Assembly (NCBI RefSeq): GCF_026339955.1
Contig: NZ_JAPEPW010000001.1
Span: 868,001 to 932,000 of the forward strand
Length of the DNA: 64,000 bases
Direction of reading: 5' to 3'
Source of the DNA: Streptomyces sp. NBC_01549
Lineage (GTDB): Bacteria; Actinomycetota; Actinomycetes; Streptomycetales; Streptomycetaceae
The notes under the pieces were generated by a model, which worked only from the letters and a program-made list of their open reading frames with translations, was not told the DNA's origin and did not search any database. Below, piece by piece: positions 1-9,118 of the stretch. The position numbers and the translations under genes are program-made. Numbering within the stretch: the first letter of the stretch is position 1; each line of letters starts with the position of its first letter.

Positions 1-486
1 CGCCTTGCCGTACTTCTGGAGCAGCCGCTTGTCGAGCGAGCCCGCGTTGACGCCGATCCGGATCGGGGTGCCGGTGTCCTTCGCGGCCCGCGCGATCTCC
101 TTGACCTGGTCGTCGAACTGCTTGATGTTGCCGGGGTTCACCCGGACGGCCGCGCAGCCCGCGTTGATCGCCGCGAAGACGTACTTCGGCTGGAAGTGGA
201 TGTCCGCGATGACCGGGATCTGCGACTTGCGGGCGATCGTGGCGAGTGCGTCGGCGTCGTCCTGGGTGGGGCAGGCCACTCGTACGATCTGGCAGCCGGA
301 GGCTGTCAGCTCGGCGATCTGCTGCAGCGTGGCGCCGATGTCCGACGTACGCGTCGTCGTCATCGACTGCACCGAGACGGGTGCGTCTCCACCCACGGCC
401 ACGGTTCCGACCTGGATCTGCCGGCTCTTCCGACGCTCTGCGAGCTTGGTCGGAACGGACGGCATGCCGAGAGAAATCGCAGTCAT
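1..486 (-). CDS. ispG: 4-hydroxy-3-methylbut-2-enyl-diphosphate synthase, partial
   Basis: Amino-terminal 162 residues of IspG (GcpE); the 3' part lies outside the window. The enzyme is the cytosolic iron-sulfur protein that converts MEcPP to HMBPP in the MEP isoprenoid pathway. The translation opens [19 protein letters not shown] and carries the family blocks [43 protein letters not shown] and RVNPGNI, which form the TIM-barrel substrate site. The cluster-binding cysteines would be beyond the edge. The ATG at 486 gives the expected family start. In Streptomyces ispG normally follows dxr and rseP closely; here about 2.2 kb of decayed DNA separates it from rseP, so it may depend on its own promoter in 487-690. 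Confidence 0.95.
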   Translation of the reverse strand, partial: MTAISLGMPSVPTKLAERRKSRQIQVGTVAVGGDAPVSVQSMTTTRTSDIGATLQQIAELTASGCQIVRVACPTQDDADALATIARKSQIPVIADIHFQPKYVFAAINAGCAAVRVNPGNIKQFDDQVKEIARAAKDTGTPIRIGVNAGSLDKRLLQKYGKA

Positions 487-692
487 CTGCTGTGCAACCC
501 CAAGTTGTGGATCAAGGTCCCGGAATCGTGGGCTCCAGGCTCCGAGATTACGGCACAGAGGTGGACAGGAACACACGGCATCTTGGAGGTCCACCCGATG
601 GCGTCCAATGACGGTCGGCCTGGCATGGGTCGAGCTCCACAGGGTCATGCAGTGGTGATGTGATCGTGTCATCCGATGGGAAAGGGGGAGGT

Positions 693-1443
693 ATGTCGGA
701 CTCAGCGGACTTGGCCTTGGCGCATTGCCTGGCCAACCAGGCGGATGCCATCGCGCGTCGCCACTTCTCGGCCGTCGGGCTCACGGTGCGGTCAAGAGCG
801 ATGGAAGCCTGGTCACCGCCGCCGACCGGGACATTGAGGGCATCGACGGCACCGCGAGCTTCCTCGCCGGAGAGCCGGAGTGGAGCACCCTGATCGCAGT
901 CGAAGAAGACGGCAGCGTCACGCTGGGCATGGTCTCCGCCCCCGCTCTGGGCCGTCGCTGGTGGGCGGCGCCGGGTTCCGGCGCTTGGGCTGGACCGTGC
1001 CCTTCTCACTTGTCGGCACCTTCCATCAACTGACGATCGCCGATGGTGGCAACGCTTGCGACGCCACCATCGGTATATGGCCGCCGCCGGCCCGGCTGAC
1101 CGAGCCGGAAAGGGCCATCGCCGCGCGACTGTCGGCACACACCGCTCAGACCCGGCCCACACTCGACTGGTCCGTGGCAGACCTCGCTGCTCCAGCGCCC
1201 CGCAAACCGTCCACCGGATCCGGCACCTGCCACGGCGCCCTCCTGGTCGCGACCGGTCAGCTGGACGCTTTCCTTCTGCTGGGCGCTGGTTCCTGGGATA
1301 TCGCCGCGCTGATCCCGATCGTCCAGGAGGCCGGAGGCGTCTTCAGCGACCTCGTAGGCCAGCAGCGTTTCGACACAGGCGCGGCTCTCTTCGCCAGACC
1401 CGGCATCCATCAACAACTTCTGGACATCGCCGCGTCCGACTGA
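693..1443 (+). pseudogene. inositol monophosphatase / HisN-like phosphatase, frameshifted and internally deleted
   Basis: A broken member of the Mg-dependent inositol-monophosphatase superfamily (HisN-type histidinol phosphatases included). A good ribosome site (AAAGGGGGAG) precedes the ATG at 693. The homologous text changes frame at least twice: [20 protein letters not shown] in the first frame, KSDGSLVTAADRDIE..IDGTASFLAGEP and SAPALGRRWWAAPGSGAW in a second, and GSWDIAALIPIVQEAGGVFS in a third. Between DRDIE and IDGTASFL the usual segment with the metal-binding GEE and WxxDP residues is missing, so the copy is also deleted internally. It cannot make an active enzyme. Its tail overlaps the tail of the convergent recombinase relic. 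Confidence 0.8.
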
Positions 1444-2476
1444 CCTCACGGGGGCGGTCAGCCCACCCTTTCAGGGTCCAGGCCTGTGCGGATGGCCAGT
1501 GCCGGGACAGCGTCGTAGCCGACGACCGGCGTCCCCTGCCCCTCCTCGTCGAGCAGCTCGATGATGTCAGCCCACACGCCGTCCCCTGAAATGCCCTGAG
1601 CCGGTCTGTCGTAAGGATCGAAGGCAGCGGGATCACCACGCTGTCGCCGTGCAGGGGGCGCCCGTCGCTGCTGAGTCTGGTGCAATGGTCACCCCACTGA
1701 CGATCGAGTCGGCGGAATACCACCTCTCCGTGAAACGTCCCGCTCTTGAGGCGATGTACGAGGTTCGCAGGGGTCCAGCACCTACCAGTCCGCGTCAAGG
1801 CGCCCCGTTTGTTCAGTTCGTTGGCGAGTTCCGTGAGACCACGTACTCCACCGATCACGAGATCAACGACGAGCCGCACCACGCGCGCCTCGGCCGGATC
1901 CACCTCCAGGGTTGAGCCGAAGGCGCCCTTGCCACTGATCCTGTACCCGTAGGGGGCCGGGCCACCCGGCCATCCACCGTCGACCGCCTTCAGCTGCCGA
2001 CCCGCCTGGGTGCGCGTGAGAATGCGCCGATAATCTGTTTCCACGGCTTGCGCCAGCCGGTCGATCGTGAGCCATCGCTCGATGCCCGGTTCGCCGAGAG
2101 ACTCGGTGCAGCACTCCACTTGCCCTCCGGCGTCCTCGACCTGCCAGACGCAGCACCAGATGGCGGCCTCCGTCCGCCCCAGACGGTCAAGGCGATGCAC
2201 CAGGACCAGTTTCACGTGCCCCGCGGAGATGTCATCGAGTAGCGCGTCGAAGCCGGGACGCGAGTAGGTGGATCCGGATTCGCCAATGTCTTCGCGGCAT
2301 TCCACAAGACGCAGCAGCGGCCGCTGCTCCACGAAGGCCTTGATGCCCAGGGCCTGCGCCGGAATCCCGTACCTACCTCTCTGTTCAGTGGTCGATACCC
2401 GCATGTAAGCGGCTGCATCAACTGTCTCCGCCGGACCACCCTTGTTTTTCGCGCACTCCGCAGTACCTTGCTTCAT
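1343..2476 (-). pseudogene. large serine recombinase, C-terminally truncated
   Basis: Site-specific recombinase of the large serine family, as in phage and integrative-element integrases. The ATG at 2476 has a good site (GAAGGGA) in front. The resolvase domain begins AAYMRVSTTEQRGRYGIPAQ, with the catalytic serine in RVS, and includes VLVHRLDRLGRTEA. The DNA-binding recombinase domain follows (GGPAPYGYRISGKG, then GCWTPANLVHRLKSGTF-like text). Homology stops near position 1590, after LTTDRLRAFQ; the remaining residues are out-of-frame text. The zinc ribbon and coiled coil that these enzymes need for integration are absent. It is a relic of a mobile element inserted between rseP and ispG. The catalytic core looks intact, so residual activity cannot be excluded. 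Confidence 0.75.
1458..1595 (-). pseudogene. 3' remnant of an unidentified gene joined to the recombinase
   Basis: About 45 codons in a different frame from the recombinase end at a stop at 1458. They contain VWADIIELLDEEGQGTPVVG and a tail ending GLDPERVG, with normal high-GC codon use. The stretch begins exactly where recombinase homology ends (about 1590), so it looks like the back end of another gene brought in by a deletion. I do not recognise the family. Confidence 0.3.
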
Positions 2477-2581
2477 GTCAGTCCCTTCCAGACTGGCCAG
2501 GCCCCAGGGTGTTCGCGTACCGCTGGGGTCACCCATGAACAGCAGGAACGTACGAAATCCGCGAATACGACGTACAAACAA

Positions 2582-2626
2582 GTGGCGCCCTTCACTCGTG
2601 CGAGTTACACGCGTGAAGGGCGCCAC
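2582..2626 (-). terminator. hairpin terminator after rseP
   Basis: A perfect 14-bp stem, GTGGCGCCCTTCAC at 2582-2595 against GTGAAGGGCGCCAC at 2613-2626, encloses a 17-nt loop. It lies just past the rseP stop, and on the minus strand CTTGTTTGT follows. It most likely ends dxr-rseP transcription. It could also be part of an attachment site, since the recombinase relic starts 100 bp further on. Confidence 0.65.
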
Positions 2627-2656
2627 ACTTGCGAGGCAACAGAATCCGATCGCTTC

Positions 2657-3961
2657 TTAGCTGATTTTGACCGGATTGACGACGTCTGCCACGAGCACCA
2701 ACAAGGTAAAGCAGACGAAGATTCCGGCCACCACATAGGCCACCGGCATCAGCTTCGCCACGTCGAACGGGCCCGGGTCGGGCCGCTTCAGCACCTTCGC
2801 CGCGTTCCGCCGCAGCGACTCCCACAGCGCGCCCGCGATGTGCCCGCCGTCGAGCGGGAGCAGCGGGAGCATGTTGAACAGGAAGAGGGAGAGGTTGAAG
2901 CCGGCGACCAGCAGCAGCATCATCGCGACCTGCTGCGATGCCGGGATGTCGAGCGTGAAGACATCGCCGCCGATACGGGCCGCGCCGACCACGCCCATCG
3001 GGGAGTCCGCCTTGCGCGGGCCGTCTCCGAAGGCCGCGTCCCACAGGTCGGGGATCTTGCCGGGCAGCGAGACCAGCGACTCGACGCCGTTCTGCATCAT
3101 GTCGCCCATGCGGTTCACGGACTGGCCGAACGACTGCTGGACGATGCCGGACGCGGGCGTGAAGCCGAGGAAGCCGGCGTACACGTACTTGCCCTCGACA
3201 TAGCCGCCGTCGCCGTCGGTCTTGCTGACCTGGTTCTTGATCAGGTGGGCGGTCAGGTCGACCTTCTGACCCCCCCGCTCAACGGTGATCGTGACGTCCT
3301 TGCCGGGGTTGGCGCGGATGTCGGACTGCAGCACCGACCAGTCGTCGATCGCCTTGCCGTTGAACGCGACGATCTTGTCGCCGCCCTTGAGCCCGGCGGC
3401 CTTGGCGGGCGCGGCCACGTCGCTCGCCGCGCACTTGGAGCGGTTCTCGCTCTGCTGGATGACACAGTCCGAGACCTTGCCGACCGTGGTGGTCTGGGTC
3501 TGCACACCGAACGTCATCATCACGCCGAGGAAGATCGCGACGGCCAGAATGAGGTTCATGAACGGGCCCGCGAACATCACGATCACGCGCTTCCACGGCT
3601 TGCGCGTGTAGAAGAGGCGGGTCTCGTCGCCGGGCTGGAGCTCCTCGAAGGCGGCCGACCTGGCGTCCTCGATCATGCCCCGGAAGGGGGAGGTCGAGCG
3701 TGCCTCGATGCGACCGTCGGGGCCGGGCGGGAACATCCCGATCATGCGGATGTAGCCGCCGAGCGGGACCGCCTTCACCCCGTACTCGGTGTCACCCTTC
3801 TTCCGCGACCAGATGGTCGGCCCGAAGCCGACCATGTACTGCGGCACGCGGATGCCGAAGAGCTTGGCCGTCGACAGATGTCCCAGCTCGTGCCAGGCGA
3901 TCGAGATGAGCAGGCCGACCACGAAGACGACTATGCCGAGGATCATCATCAGGGTCGTCAT
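2657..3961 (-). CDS. rseP: site-2 membrane zinc metalloprotease (RseP/RIP)
   Basis: Intramembrane protease of the M50 site-2 family, 434 aa. The first membrane helix carries the zinc site HELGH at residues 24-28 ([20 protein letters not shown]), followed by the typical [20 protein letters not shown] strand and [12 protein letters not shown] domain sits around residues 190-250 ([20 protein letters not shown]). The second half has the conserved [20 protein letters not shown] motif, whose aspartate is the third zinc ligand, and further membrane helices. Family members cut anti-sigma factors or signal-peptide remnants within the membrane. The start overlaps the dxr stop by 4 bp (ATGA), so the two are translationally coupled. 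Confidence 0.93.
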   Translation of the reverse strand: MTTLMMILGIVVFVVGLLISIAWHELGHLSTAKLFGIRVPQYMVGFGPTIWSRKKGDTEYGVKAVPLGGYIRMIGMFPPGPDGRIEARSTSPFRGMIEDARSAAFEELQPGDETRLFYTRKPWKRVIVMFAGPFMNLILAVAIFLGVMMTFGVQTQTTTVGKVSDCVIQQSENRSKCAASDVAAPAKAAGLKGGDKIVAFNGKAIDDWSVLQSDIRANPGKDVTITVERGGQKVDLTAHLIKNQVSKTDGDGGYVEGKYVYAGFLGFTPASGIVQQSFGQSVNRMGDMMQNGVESLVSLPGKIPDLWDAAFGDGPRKADSPMGVVGAARIGGDVFTLDIPASQQVAMMLLLVAGFNLSLFLFNMLPLLPLDGGHIAGALWESLRRNAAKVLKRPDPGPFDVAKLMPVAYVVAGIFVCFTLLVLVADVVNPVKIS

Positions 3962-5250
3962 GCACGAGCCTCCGCGGTTGTCATCTGTGTCATTGGTGCT
4001 GTCCGTGCCGTCTGTGCCGTCTGTGCGGCCAGTTCACGGGCCCGGGCGCGCGCCCAGGTCTCCGCTTCGAGGACGTCCGCCACGGTCAGGGAAGTTCCCG
4101 TTCCGGGTGTGCCGTGTTCCTCGACCACCCGGGTGACGGTCTCCATGATCCCGTTGAACGGCAGGGCGCCGTTCAGGAACGCGTCCACGCACTCCTCGTT
4201 GGCGGCATTGAACACCGCCGGGGCCGTGCCCGCGAGCTGCCCCACATGCCGGGCGAGCCCGACGGAGGGGAACGCCTCGTTGTCGAGCGGGAAGAACTCC
4301 CAGCTCGACGCCTTGGTCCAGTCGAAGGCGGGCGCCGCGTCCGGGACGCGCCCGGGCCAGCCGAGACCGATGGCGATCGGCCCCCGCATGTCGGGGGGCG
4401 TCGCCTGGGCCAGTGTCGATCCGTCCGTGTACTCAACCATCGAGTGGACATACGACTGCGGGTGCACCACTACCTCAATGCGATCGAAGGGAATGTCGTA
4501 GAGGAGGTGCGCCTCGATGACTTCCAGCCCCTTGTTGACCAAGGTCGCGGAGTTGATGGTGATCACCGGGCCCATGGCCCAGGTGGGGTGCGCGAGGGCC
4601 TCGGCGGGAGTGACGTTCGCCAGCTCCGCCTTCGTACGGCCCCGGAAGGGTCCACCGGAGGCGGTGACGACCAGCTTGCGCACATCGGCGCGCGTCCCGG
4701 CCGCCAGGGCCTGGAAGAGCGCCGCGTGCTCGGAGTCGACGGGGATGATCTGACCGGGCTTGGCCAGCGCCTTCACCAGCGGGCCGCCGACGATGAGCGA
4801 TTCCTTGTTGGCGAGCGCGAGGGTGCGGCCCGCTTCCAGGGCGGCGAGGGTGGGGGCGAGGCCGATGGAGCCGGTGATGCCGTTGAGGACGGTGTGGCAG
4901 TCGGAGGCGGCGAGCTGGGTGGCGGCGTCCGCGCCGGCCAGGATCTCGGGAAGGGCCTCACCGGGTGCGTACTCGGCCGCGAGCGCCTCCCGCAGCGCCG
5001 GTACGACGTCCTCGCGCGCGACCGCGACCGTGCGTACGCGCAGTCGGTGGGCCTGCTCCGCGAGCAGTCCGACCCTGCCGCCGGCGGCGGAGAGCGCGGT
5101 GACCCGGAACCGGTCGGGGTTGCGCAGCACGAGGTCGATGGCCTGGGTGCCGATCGAGCCGGTGGAGCCGAGGATCACGACATCCCGGACTCCGTCCACG
5201 GGGTCGAAGACGAGATGCGGATCAGCGAGGGGGGCTGGACTGTCGCTCAT
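3958..5250 (-). CDS. dxr: 1-deoxy-D-xylulose 5-phosphate reductoisomerase
   Basis: Second enzyme of the MEP pathway; it rearranges and reduces DXP to MEP with NADPH and a divalent metal in the cytosol. 430 aa, normal for actinomycetes. The NADPH-binding loop [14 protein letters not shown] is near residue 28. The metal-binding [12 protein letters not shown] and the flexible-loop [14 protein letters not shown] and HPTWAMG follow, then the C-terminal helical domain ([14 protein letters not shown]). The extra C-terminal tail ([20 protein letters not shown]) is low-complexity and lineage-specific. Operon dxr-rseP with ispG displaced downstream. The upstream 200 bp should hold the operon promoter. 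Confidence 0.97.
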   Translation of the reverse strand: MSDSPAPLADPHLVFDPVDGVRDVVILGSTGSIGTQAIDLVLRNPDRFRVTALSAAGGRVGLLAEQAHRLRVRTVAVAREDVVPALREALAAEYAPGEALPEILAGADAATQLAASDCHTVLNGITGSIGLAPTLAALEAGRTLALANKESLIVGGPLVKALAKPGQIIPVDSEHAALFQALAAGTRADVRKLVVTASGGPFRGRTKAELANVTPAEALAHPTWAMGPVITINSATLVNKGLEVIEAHLLYDIPFDRIEVVVHPQSYVHSMVEYTDGSTLAQATPPDMRGPIAIGLGWPGRVPDAAPAFDWTKASSWEFFPLDNEAFPSVGLARHVGQLAGTAPAVFNAANEECVDAFLNGALPFNGIMETVTRVVEEHGTPGTGTSLTVADVLEAETWARARARELAAQTAQTARTAPMTQMTTAEARA

Positions 5251-5451
5251 CCCCCCATTGTGGCCGCATCGCGACCCGCGCAGGACAGGGCTCCCCTCTT
5301 CTCCCCTCTTCTGACCCCATTAGCACCCCGACGTACCGGAGGAAGCGAAATCACCCTTTGTGAATCCCGCGTGAAGATCATGTGATAGCACTTCATCATT
5401 CTCACTGGCCGGTGGACGACCGGCCGGGGGGCGAAACCCTGGGGGGTTCTC

Positions 5452-5540
5452 ATGCGGATACGCGCTGCCCTGCCCGCGCTCGCGGGCGTCGTGGCACTGA
5501 CGGGCACGTTCCTTCTCGGCACTCCGGCGCAGGCGGCCGG
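5452..5540 (+). pseudogene. secreted-protein 5' fragment (signal peptide only)
   Basis: The ATG at 5452 opens a textbook Sec signal peptide (positively charged MRIR, hydrophobic core, cleavage after PAQA). Directly after the cleavage site, near 5540, the frame becomes arginine/serine-rich nonsense with no third-position GC bias. The mature domain has been lost, and what follows codes on the other strand. Confidence 0.5.
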
Positions 5541-5792
5541 CGGGCGCGGTTCCGTGTCGACCAGGGCCAGCGCGCAGTCGTTGAGGAGAACCGCGAGGCC
5601 GTCACGGTGCGCCGCGAAGGTCTCGGGCGCGGCTTCGCGCAGCTTCTGCCCCAGCGGCCGCACTTCCTTGCGGACGGTCCGCAGGGCCCCTGCGGGATCC
5701 GGTTCGTCCAGCTGCCGCCGGGCCTCGGCGCGGGCGCGCGTCAGCTGCGCGGAAAGGCCGTGAGCGTGTTCTTCCCCGATTCCTTGGCGCAT
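5540..5792 (-). pseudogene. 5' fragment of an unidentified gene
   Basis: Reading left from an ATG near 5792 (MRQGIGEEHAHGLSAQL...) about 85 residues have good codon bias and a helical, charged composition ending LNDCALALVDTEPRPPAA. At about 5540 the coding character stops, exactly where the rightward signal-peptide fragment starts. The two fragments face each other with both 3' ends missing, as expected from a deletion spanning the ends of two convergent genes. Family not recognised. Confidence 0.4.
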
Positions 5793-5895
5793 CTGCCGTC
5801 CCCGTTCGCCATTCTCCTCATTGTCGACGCACATATTCGGTGCGGCAAGCGTGGAAATGGCGAACCGGGACGGCAGTGAATTCCTGGGGAAGAGG

Positions 5896-7827
5896 TCAGC
5901 GAATGGGGCGGTGGACGTTTTCCTTCCGGCTCGGGCCGGGCGTCGCGTCGGCGATCCAGGGACCTTCCCCGGACGGATCGATCACGCCCTGCTCCAGCCA
6001 TTCGTACGTGCCCGCGAGCACGCCTTTGACGACCTTGCGGTCGAGGTCGTCGGTGTTGCTCCACAGCCGGCCGAAGAGTTCGTCGACGCGGATGCGGGAC
6101 TGGCGGCAGAAGGCGTCGGCGAGCTGGTAGGCCTCGCGGCCGTGCTGTCCGGTGAGGCGCAGGTGTTCGGCGCGGACGCAGGCCGCGCTCATCGCGAAGA
6201 GCTCGGCGCCGATGTCGACGATCCGGCCCAGGAAGCCCTGCTTGGTCTCCATCCGGCCCTGCCAGCGGGACATGGCGTAGAAGGTGGAGCGGGCGAGCTT
6301 GCGGGCGTTGCGCTCGACGTAGCGCAGATGCGGGGAGAGATCCACGTGCCGGTTGAAATCGCCGTACGAGCGTGGGAGTTGGCCCGGTCCCGCGACCAGT
6401 TTCGGCAGCCACTTGGCGTAGAAGACACCGGCGTTCGCGCCTGCCTTCGCCTTGTCCGAGAAGGACTTGTCGGGGTCGATGAGGTCACCGGCGACCGACA
6501 GGTGCGCGTCCACGGCCTCGCGGGCGATCAGCAGGTGCATGATCTCCGTGGAGCCCTCGAAGATGCGGTTGATGCGCAGGTCGCGCAGGATCTGCTCGGC
6601 GGGCACCGCCCGCTCGCCACGCGCCGCCAGCGACTCGGCGGTCTCGAAGCCGCGGCCGCCGCGGATCTGGACCAGTTCGTCGGCCATCAGGCAGCCCATC
6701 TCGGAGCCGTACAGCTTGGCGAGGGCGGCCTCGATACGGATGTCGTTGCGGTCCTCGTCGGCCATCTGGGAGGACAGGTCGACGACGGCTTCGAGGGCGA
6801 AGGTGGTGGCCGCGATGAAGGAGATCTTGGAGCCGACGGCCTCGTGGAAGGCGACCGGCTTGCCCCACTGCTCGCGCGCCGCCGACCACTCGCGGGCGAT
6901 CTTCAGACACCACTTGCCCGCGCCCACGCACATGGCGGGCAGGGAGAGGCGTCCGGTGTTGAGCGTGGTGAGGGCGATCTTCAGGCCCGCGCCCTCCGGG
7001 CCGATCCGGTTCGCGGCCGGGACGCGGACCTGGTGGAAGCGGGTGACGCCGTTCTCCAGACCGCGCAGGCCCATGAAGGCGTTGCGGTTCTCGACGGTGA
7101 CGCCCTCGGAGCCGGCCTCCACCACGAACGCCGTGATGCCGCCCTTGTGGCCCTCGGACTTCGGGACGCGCGCCATGACGACCAGCAGATCGGCGACGAC
7201 GCCGTTGGTCGTCCAGAGCTTCACCCCGTCGAGGACGTACTCGTCGCCGTCCGGGACGGCGCTCGTGGCAAGCCGCGCCGGGTCGGAGCCGACGTCCGGC
7301 TCGGTGAGGAGGAAGGCCGAGATGTCGGTGCGGGCGCAGCGCGGCAGGAAGACGTCCTTCTGCTCCTGCGTGCCGAAGAGCTTCAGCGGCTGCGGTACGC
7401 CGATCGACTGGTGCGCGGACAGCAGCGCGCCGATCGCCGGGTTCGCGGAGCCGACGAGGGCGAGCGCCTTGTTGTAGTACACCTGGGTGAGGCCGAGGCC
7501 TCCGTACTTGGTGTCGATCTTCATGCCGAGGGCGCCGAGGTCCTTGAGGCCGTCGATGACCTCGTCGGGGATCTGTGCCTCGCGCTCGATACGGGCCGCG
7601 TCGATCTTCGTCTCGCAGAAGTCGCGCAGCTTGGCGAGGAACTCCTCGCCGCGCTGTACGTCGTCCTCGGGGGGCATGGGGTGCGGGTGGATCAGGTCGA
7701 GGCGGAAGCGGCCGAGGAACAGTTCCTTGGCGAAGCTGGGCTTGCGCCAGTCCTGTTCGCGGGCCGCCTCCGCGACCTGACGTGCCTCACGTTCAGTGAC
7801 GGTGGGCTGGTGGGGTGTTGCGGACAT
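5896..7827 (-). CDS. acyl-CoA dehydrogenase family protein
   Basis: FAD-dependent acyl-CoA dehydrogenase of the long form, 643 aa. The start at 7827 (MSATPHQPTVTEREA) has a GAGGTGAG site in front. Family signatures in order: the N-terminal helical domain ending KYGGLGLTQVYYNKALAL, FLLTEPDVGSDPARLATSA (substrate/FAD loop), LDGVKLWTTNG, GPEGAGLKIALTTLNTGRLS, and the C-terminal domain with QIRGGRGFETAESL and RIFEGSTEIMHLLIAREA. The extra C-terminal 200 residues are as in very-long-chain relatives. It likely acts in beta-oxidation of fatty or branched acyl-CoA; the substrate cannot be read from sequence. It stands alone, facing away from the dxr block. Confidence 0.9.
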   Translation of the reverse strand: MSATPHQPTVTEREARQVAEAAREQDWRKPSFAKELFLGRFRLDLIHPHPMPPEDDVQRGEEFLAKLRDFCETKIDAARIEREAQIPDEVIDGLKDLGALGMKIDTKYGGLGLTQVYYNKALALVGSANPAIGALLSAHQSIGVPQPLKLFGTQEQKDVFLPRCARTDISAFLLTEPDVGSDPARLATSAVPDGDEYVLDGVKLWTTNGVVADLLVVMARVPKSEGHKGGITAFVVEAGSEGVTVENRNAFMGLRGLENGVTRFHQVRVPAANRIGPEGAGLKIALTTLNTGRLSLPAMCVGAGKWCLKIAREWSAAREQWGKPVAFHEAVGSKISFIAATTFALEAVVDLSSQMADEDRNDIRIEAALAKLYGSEMGCLMADELVQIRGGRGFETAESLAARGERAVPAEQILRDLRINRIFEGSTEIMHLLIAREAVDAHLSVAGDLIDPDKSFSDKAKAGANAGVFYAKWLPKLVAGPGQLPRSYGDFNRHVDLSPHLRYVERNARKLARSTFYAMSRWQGRMETKQGFLGRIVDIGAELFAMSAACVRAEHLRLTGQHGREAYQLADAFCRQSRIRVDELFGRLWSNTDDLDRKVVKGVLAGTYEWLEQGVIDPSGEGPWIADATPGPSRKENVHRPIR

Positions 7828-7993
7828 GAGGCTCACCTCGCCGCGCATAGGGATCTTGGGGACCATCGTTACCGATCGGTTCTACTCGATCGTATTTACC
7901 CGAATACGGGTGACCCCACCAGTCCTCGCGCGCGTTCGCGTGAACGTGCGTGCGCGTTCGCATGAACGTGTACCCCAGGGGTTTGGTCCGATG

Positions 7994-8800
7994 TCAGCCG
8001 ATGTCGACCGAATACGCCTTGGTGTCCAGCCGTCCCGAACCCCGGAAGACCTCGCTGCCCGACTCGATGCCGGAGAGGTACTTGTCGTTGCCGAGCAGCT
8101 TGCGGCGGACCAGGGCCTGGGTGAAGTCGCCGAGGTCGAGGGATGCCTTGGTGGTGTTGGTGCGGCGGACGAAGGAGTACACCTTCCAGCCGATGTCGCC
8201 CTGGTAGATGTCCCACATGGCGCCGTCCAGGCTGACGCTGCCGTACTTGGTGCCGAGGGGGCCCGCACCGCCCTGGCGGTTGAGCCAGACCATGACTTCG
8301 TCGGTGGGCTGGTCCTGCCAGTCCGCGTCGTTCTTGGCGTGCAGCCACAGGTCGTACGCGACGTTCATGGTGCCGGGGTTGGAACTGACCGAGAACTCCC
8401 AGCTGGTCTTGACCGGCTTGCGATCGCCGACCCGGACGGGCAGCTCGGTGGCCGCCTTGTCGGCCTTCCAGCCCCAGTGCCAGCCGAGCACGGTACTGTC
8501 GTACGACTTGACGCTGTTCTCCTTGCCGGCCTTGCTGGTCCAGGTGTAGTTCGTGCCCCAGCCGATGGTGTCGCCGGAGCGCGAGGTGTCCCAGACGCAC
8601 TGGGTACCCGTGCCGTCGTCCTGCCCCCAGAGATTGTTGTTCACGTAGTACTTGCCCATCGTGACGGTGTCGAAGGCGCCGCACTTCTTGCTGGCCTCGC
8701 CTGCCTGGGCGACGGTGACACCCGCGGCGGCCGCGAGCGCCACCGTTCCCGCGAGCATCGTCTTCGCCTTCTTGGACAGGCGCGGTCGGCGGTGTTGCAT
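7994..8800 (-). CDS. secreted GH12 endoglucanase / xyloglucanase
   Basis: 268 aa. Sec signal peptide with charged start (MQHRRPRLSKKAKTML) and AxA-type cleavage near AQAGEA. The mature part is one GH12 beta-jelly-roll: GKYYVNNNLWGQDDGTGTQC, YTWTSKAGKENSVKSY, then the nucleophile glutamate in TDEVMVWLNRQGGAGPLGT and the acid/base glutamate in SGSEVFRGSG near the C-terminus. GH12 enzymes cut beta-1,4-glucan backbones, cellulose or xyloglucan, outside the cell. The gene diverges from the LacI gene, with an 18-bp palindrome about 195 bp upstream of its start. The neighbourhood (GH31, GH95, GH74, GH42, GH3) favours xyloglucan. Confidence 0.88.
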   Translation of the reverse strand: MQHRRPRLSKKAKTMLAGTVALAAAAGVTVAQAGEASKKCGAFDTVTMGKYYVNNNLWGQDDGTGTQCVWDTSRSGDTIGWGTNYTWTSKAGKENSVKSYDSTVLGWHWGWKADKAATELPVRVGDRKPVKTSWEFSVSSNPGTMNVAYDLWLHAKNDADWQDQPTDEVMVWLNRQGGAGPLGTKYGSVSLDGAMWDIYQGDIGWKVYSFVRRTNTTKASLDLGDFTQALVRRKLLGNDKYLSGIESGSEVFRGSGRLDTKAYSVDIG

Positions 8801-8994
8801 CGGGGGTCCTTCCGGAAAACGGTCTGCGTACGCCTTCTCAGTGACCACCGGTCCGCAAAAGGTTGCCCCCGCATGGTGAAGTCCGGCGCGGGAAACGTAC
8901 CGGCGCACGACACTGGAAACACGCCCAGGCGCGACGCGGAGAACGCACCGTCGCACGGCACGACCACGGCTCCCGATCCCCACCGCAAGAATCC

Positions 8995-9012
8995 TGTCGA
9001 AGCGCTTCGACA
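8995..9012. promoter_or_regulatory. LacI-type operator 1
   Basis: Perfect 18-bp palindrome TGTCGAAGCGCTTCGACA, with the central CG typical of LacI-family sites. It lies between the GH12 gene (leftward) and the LacI gene (rightward), so it can control both. The same core recurs at 9084, 21809 and 21991. Confidence 0.8.
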
Positions 9013-9083
9013 ACCTATGGACACCCACCACCCGTCGAGCTACTGTCGAGCCACCCTCACACGCCCTTATTCGCAATGCGCAC

Positions 9084-9100
9084 TGTCGAAGCGCTTCACA
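9084..9100. promoter_or_regulatory. LacI-type operator 2
   Basis: TGTCGAAGCGCTTCACA, the same core (CGAAGCGCTTC) with one arm imperfect, about 20 bp before the LacI start codon at 9119. It is well placed for autorepression. The centre-to-centre distance to operator 1 is about 88 bp. Confidence 0.7.
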
Positions 9101-9118
9101 CAATGCTTGGAGAGCTGG

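Noticed and set aside
2477..2626. Upstream extension of the recombinase to 2626
   Set aside because: The extra 50 codons lie in the hairpin and show no homology; ATG 2476 has the ribosome site.
2468..4501. 677-codon rightward open frame opposite dxr and rseP
   Set aside because: Antisense shadow of rseP and dxr, which have clear family motifs; its own text is low-complexity and rich in His, Arg and Gly.
5821..7965. 714-codon rightward frame opposite the acyl-CoA dehydrogenase
   Set aside because: Antisense of a gene with complete family signatures; GC-rich DNA keeps the opposite frame open.
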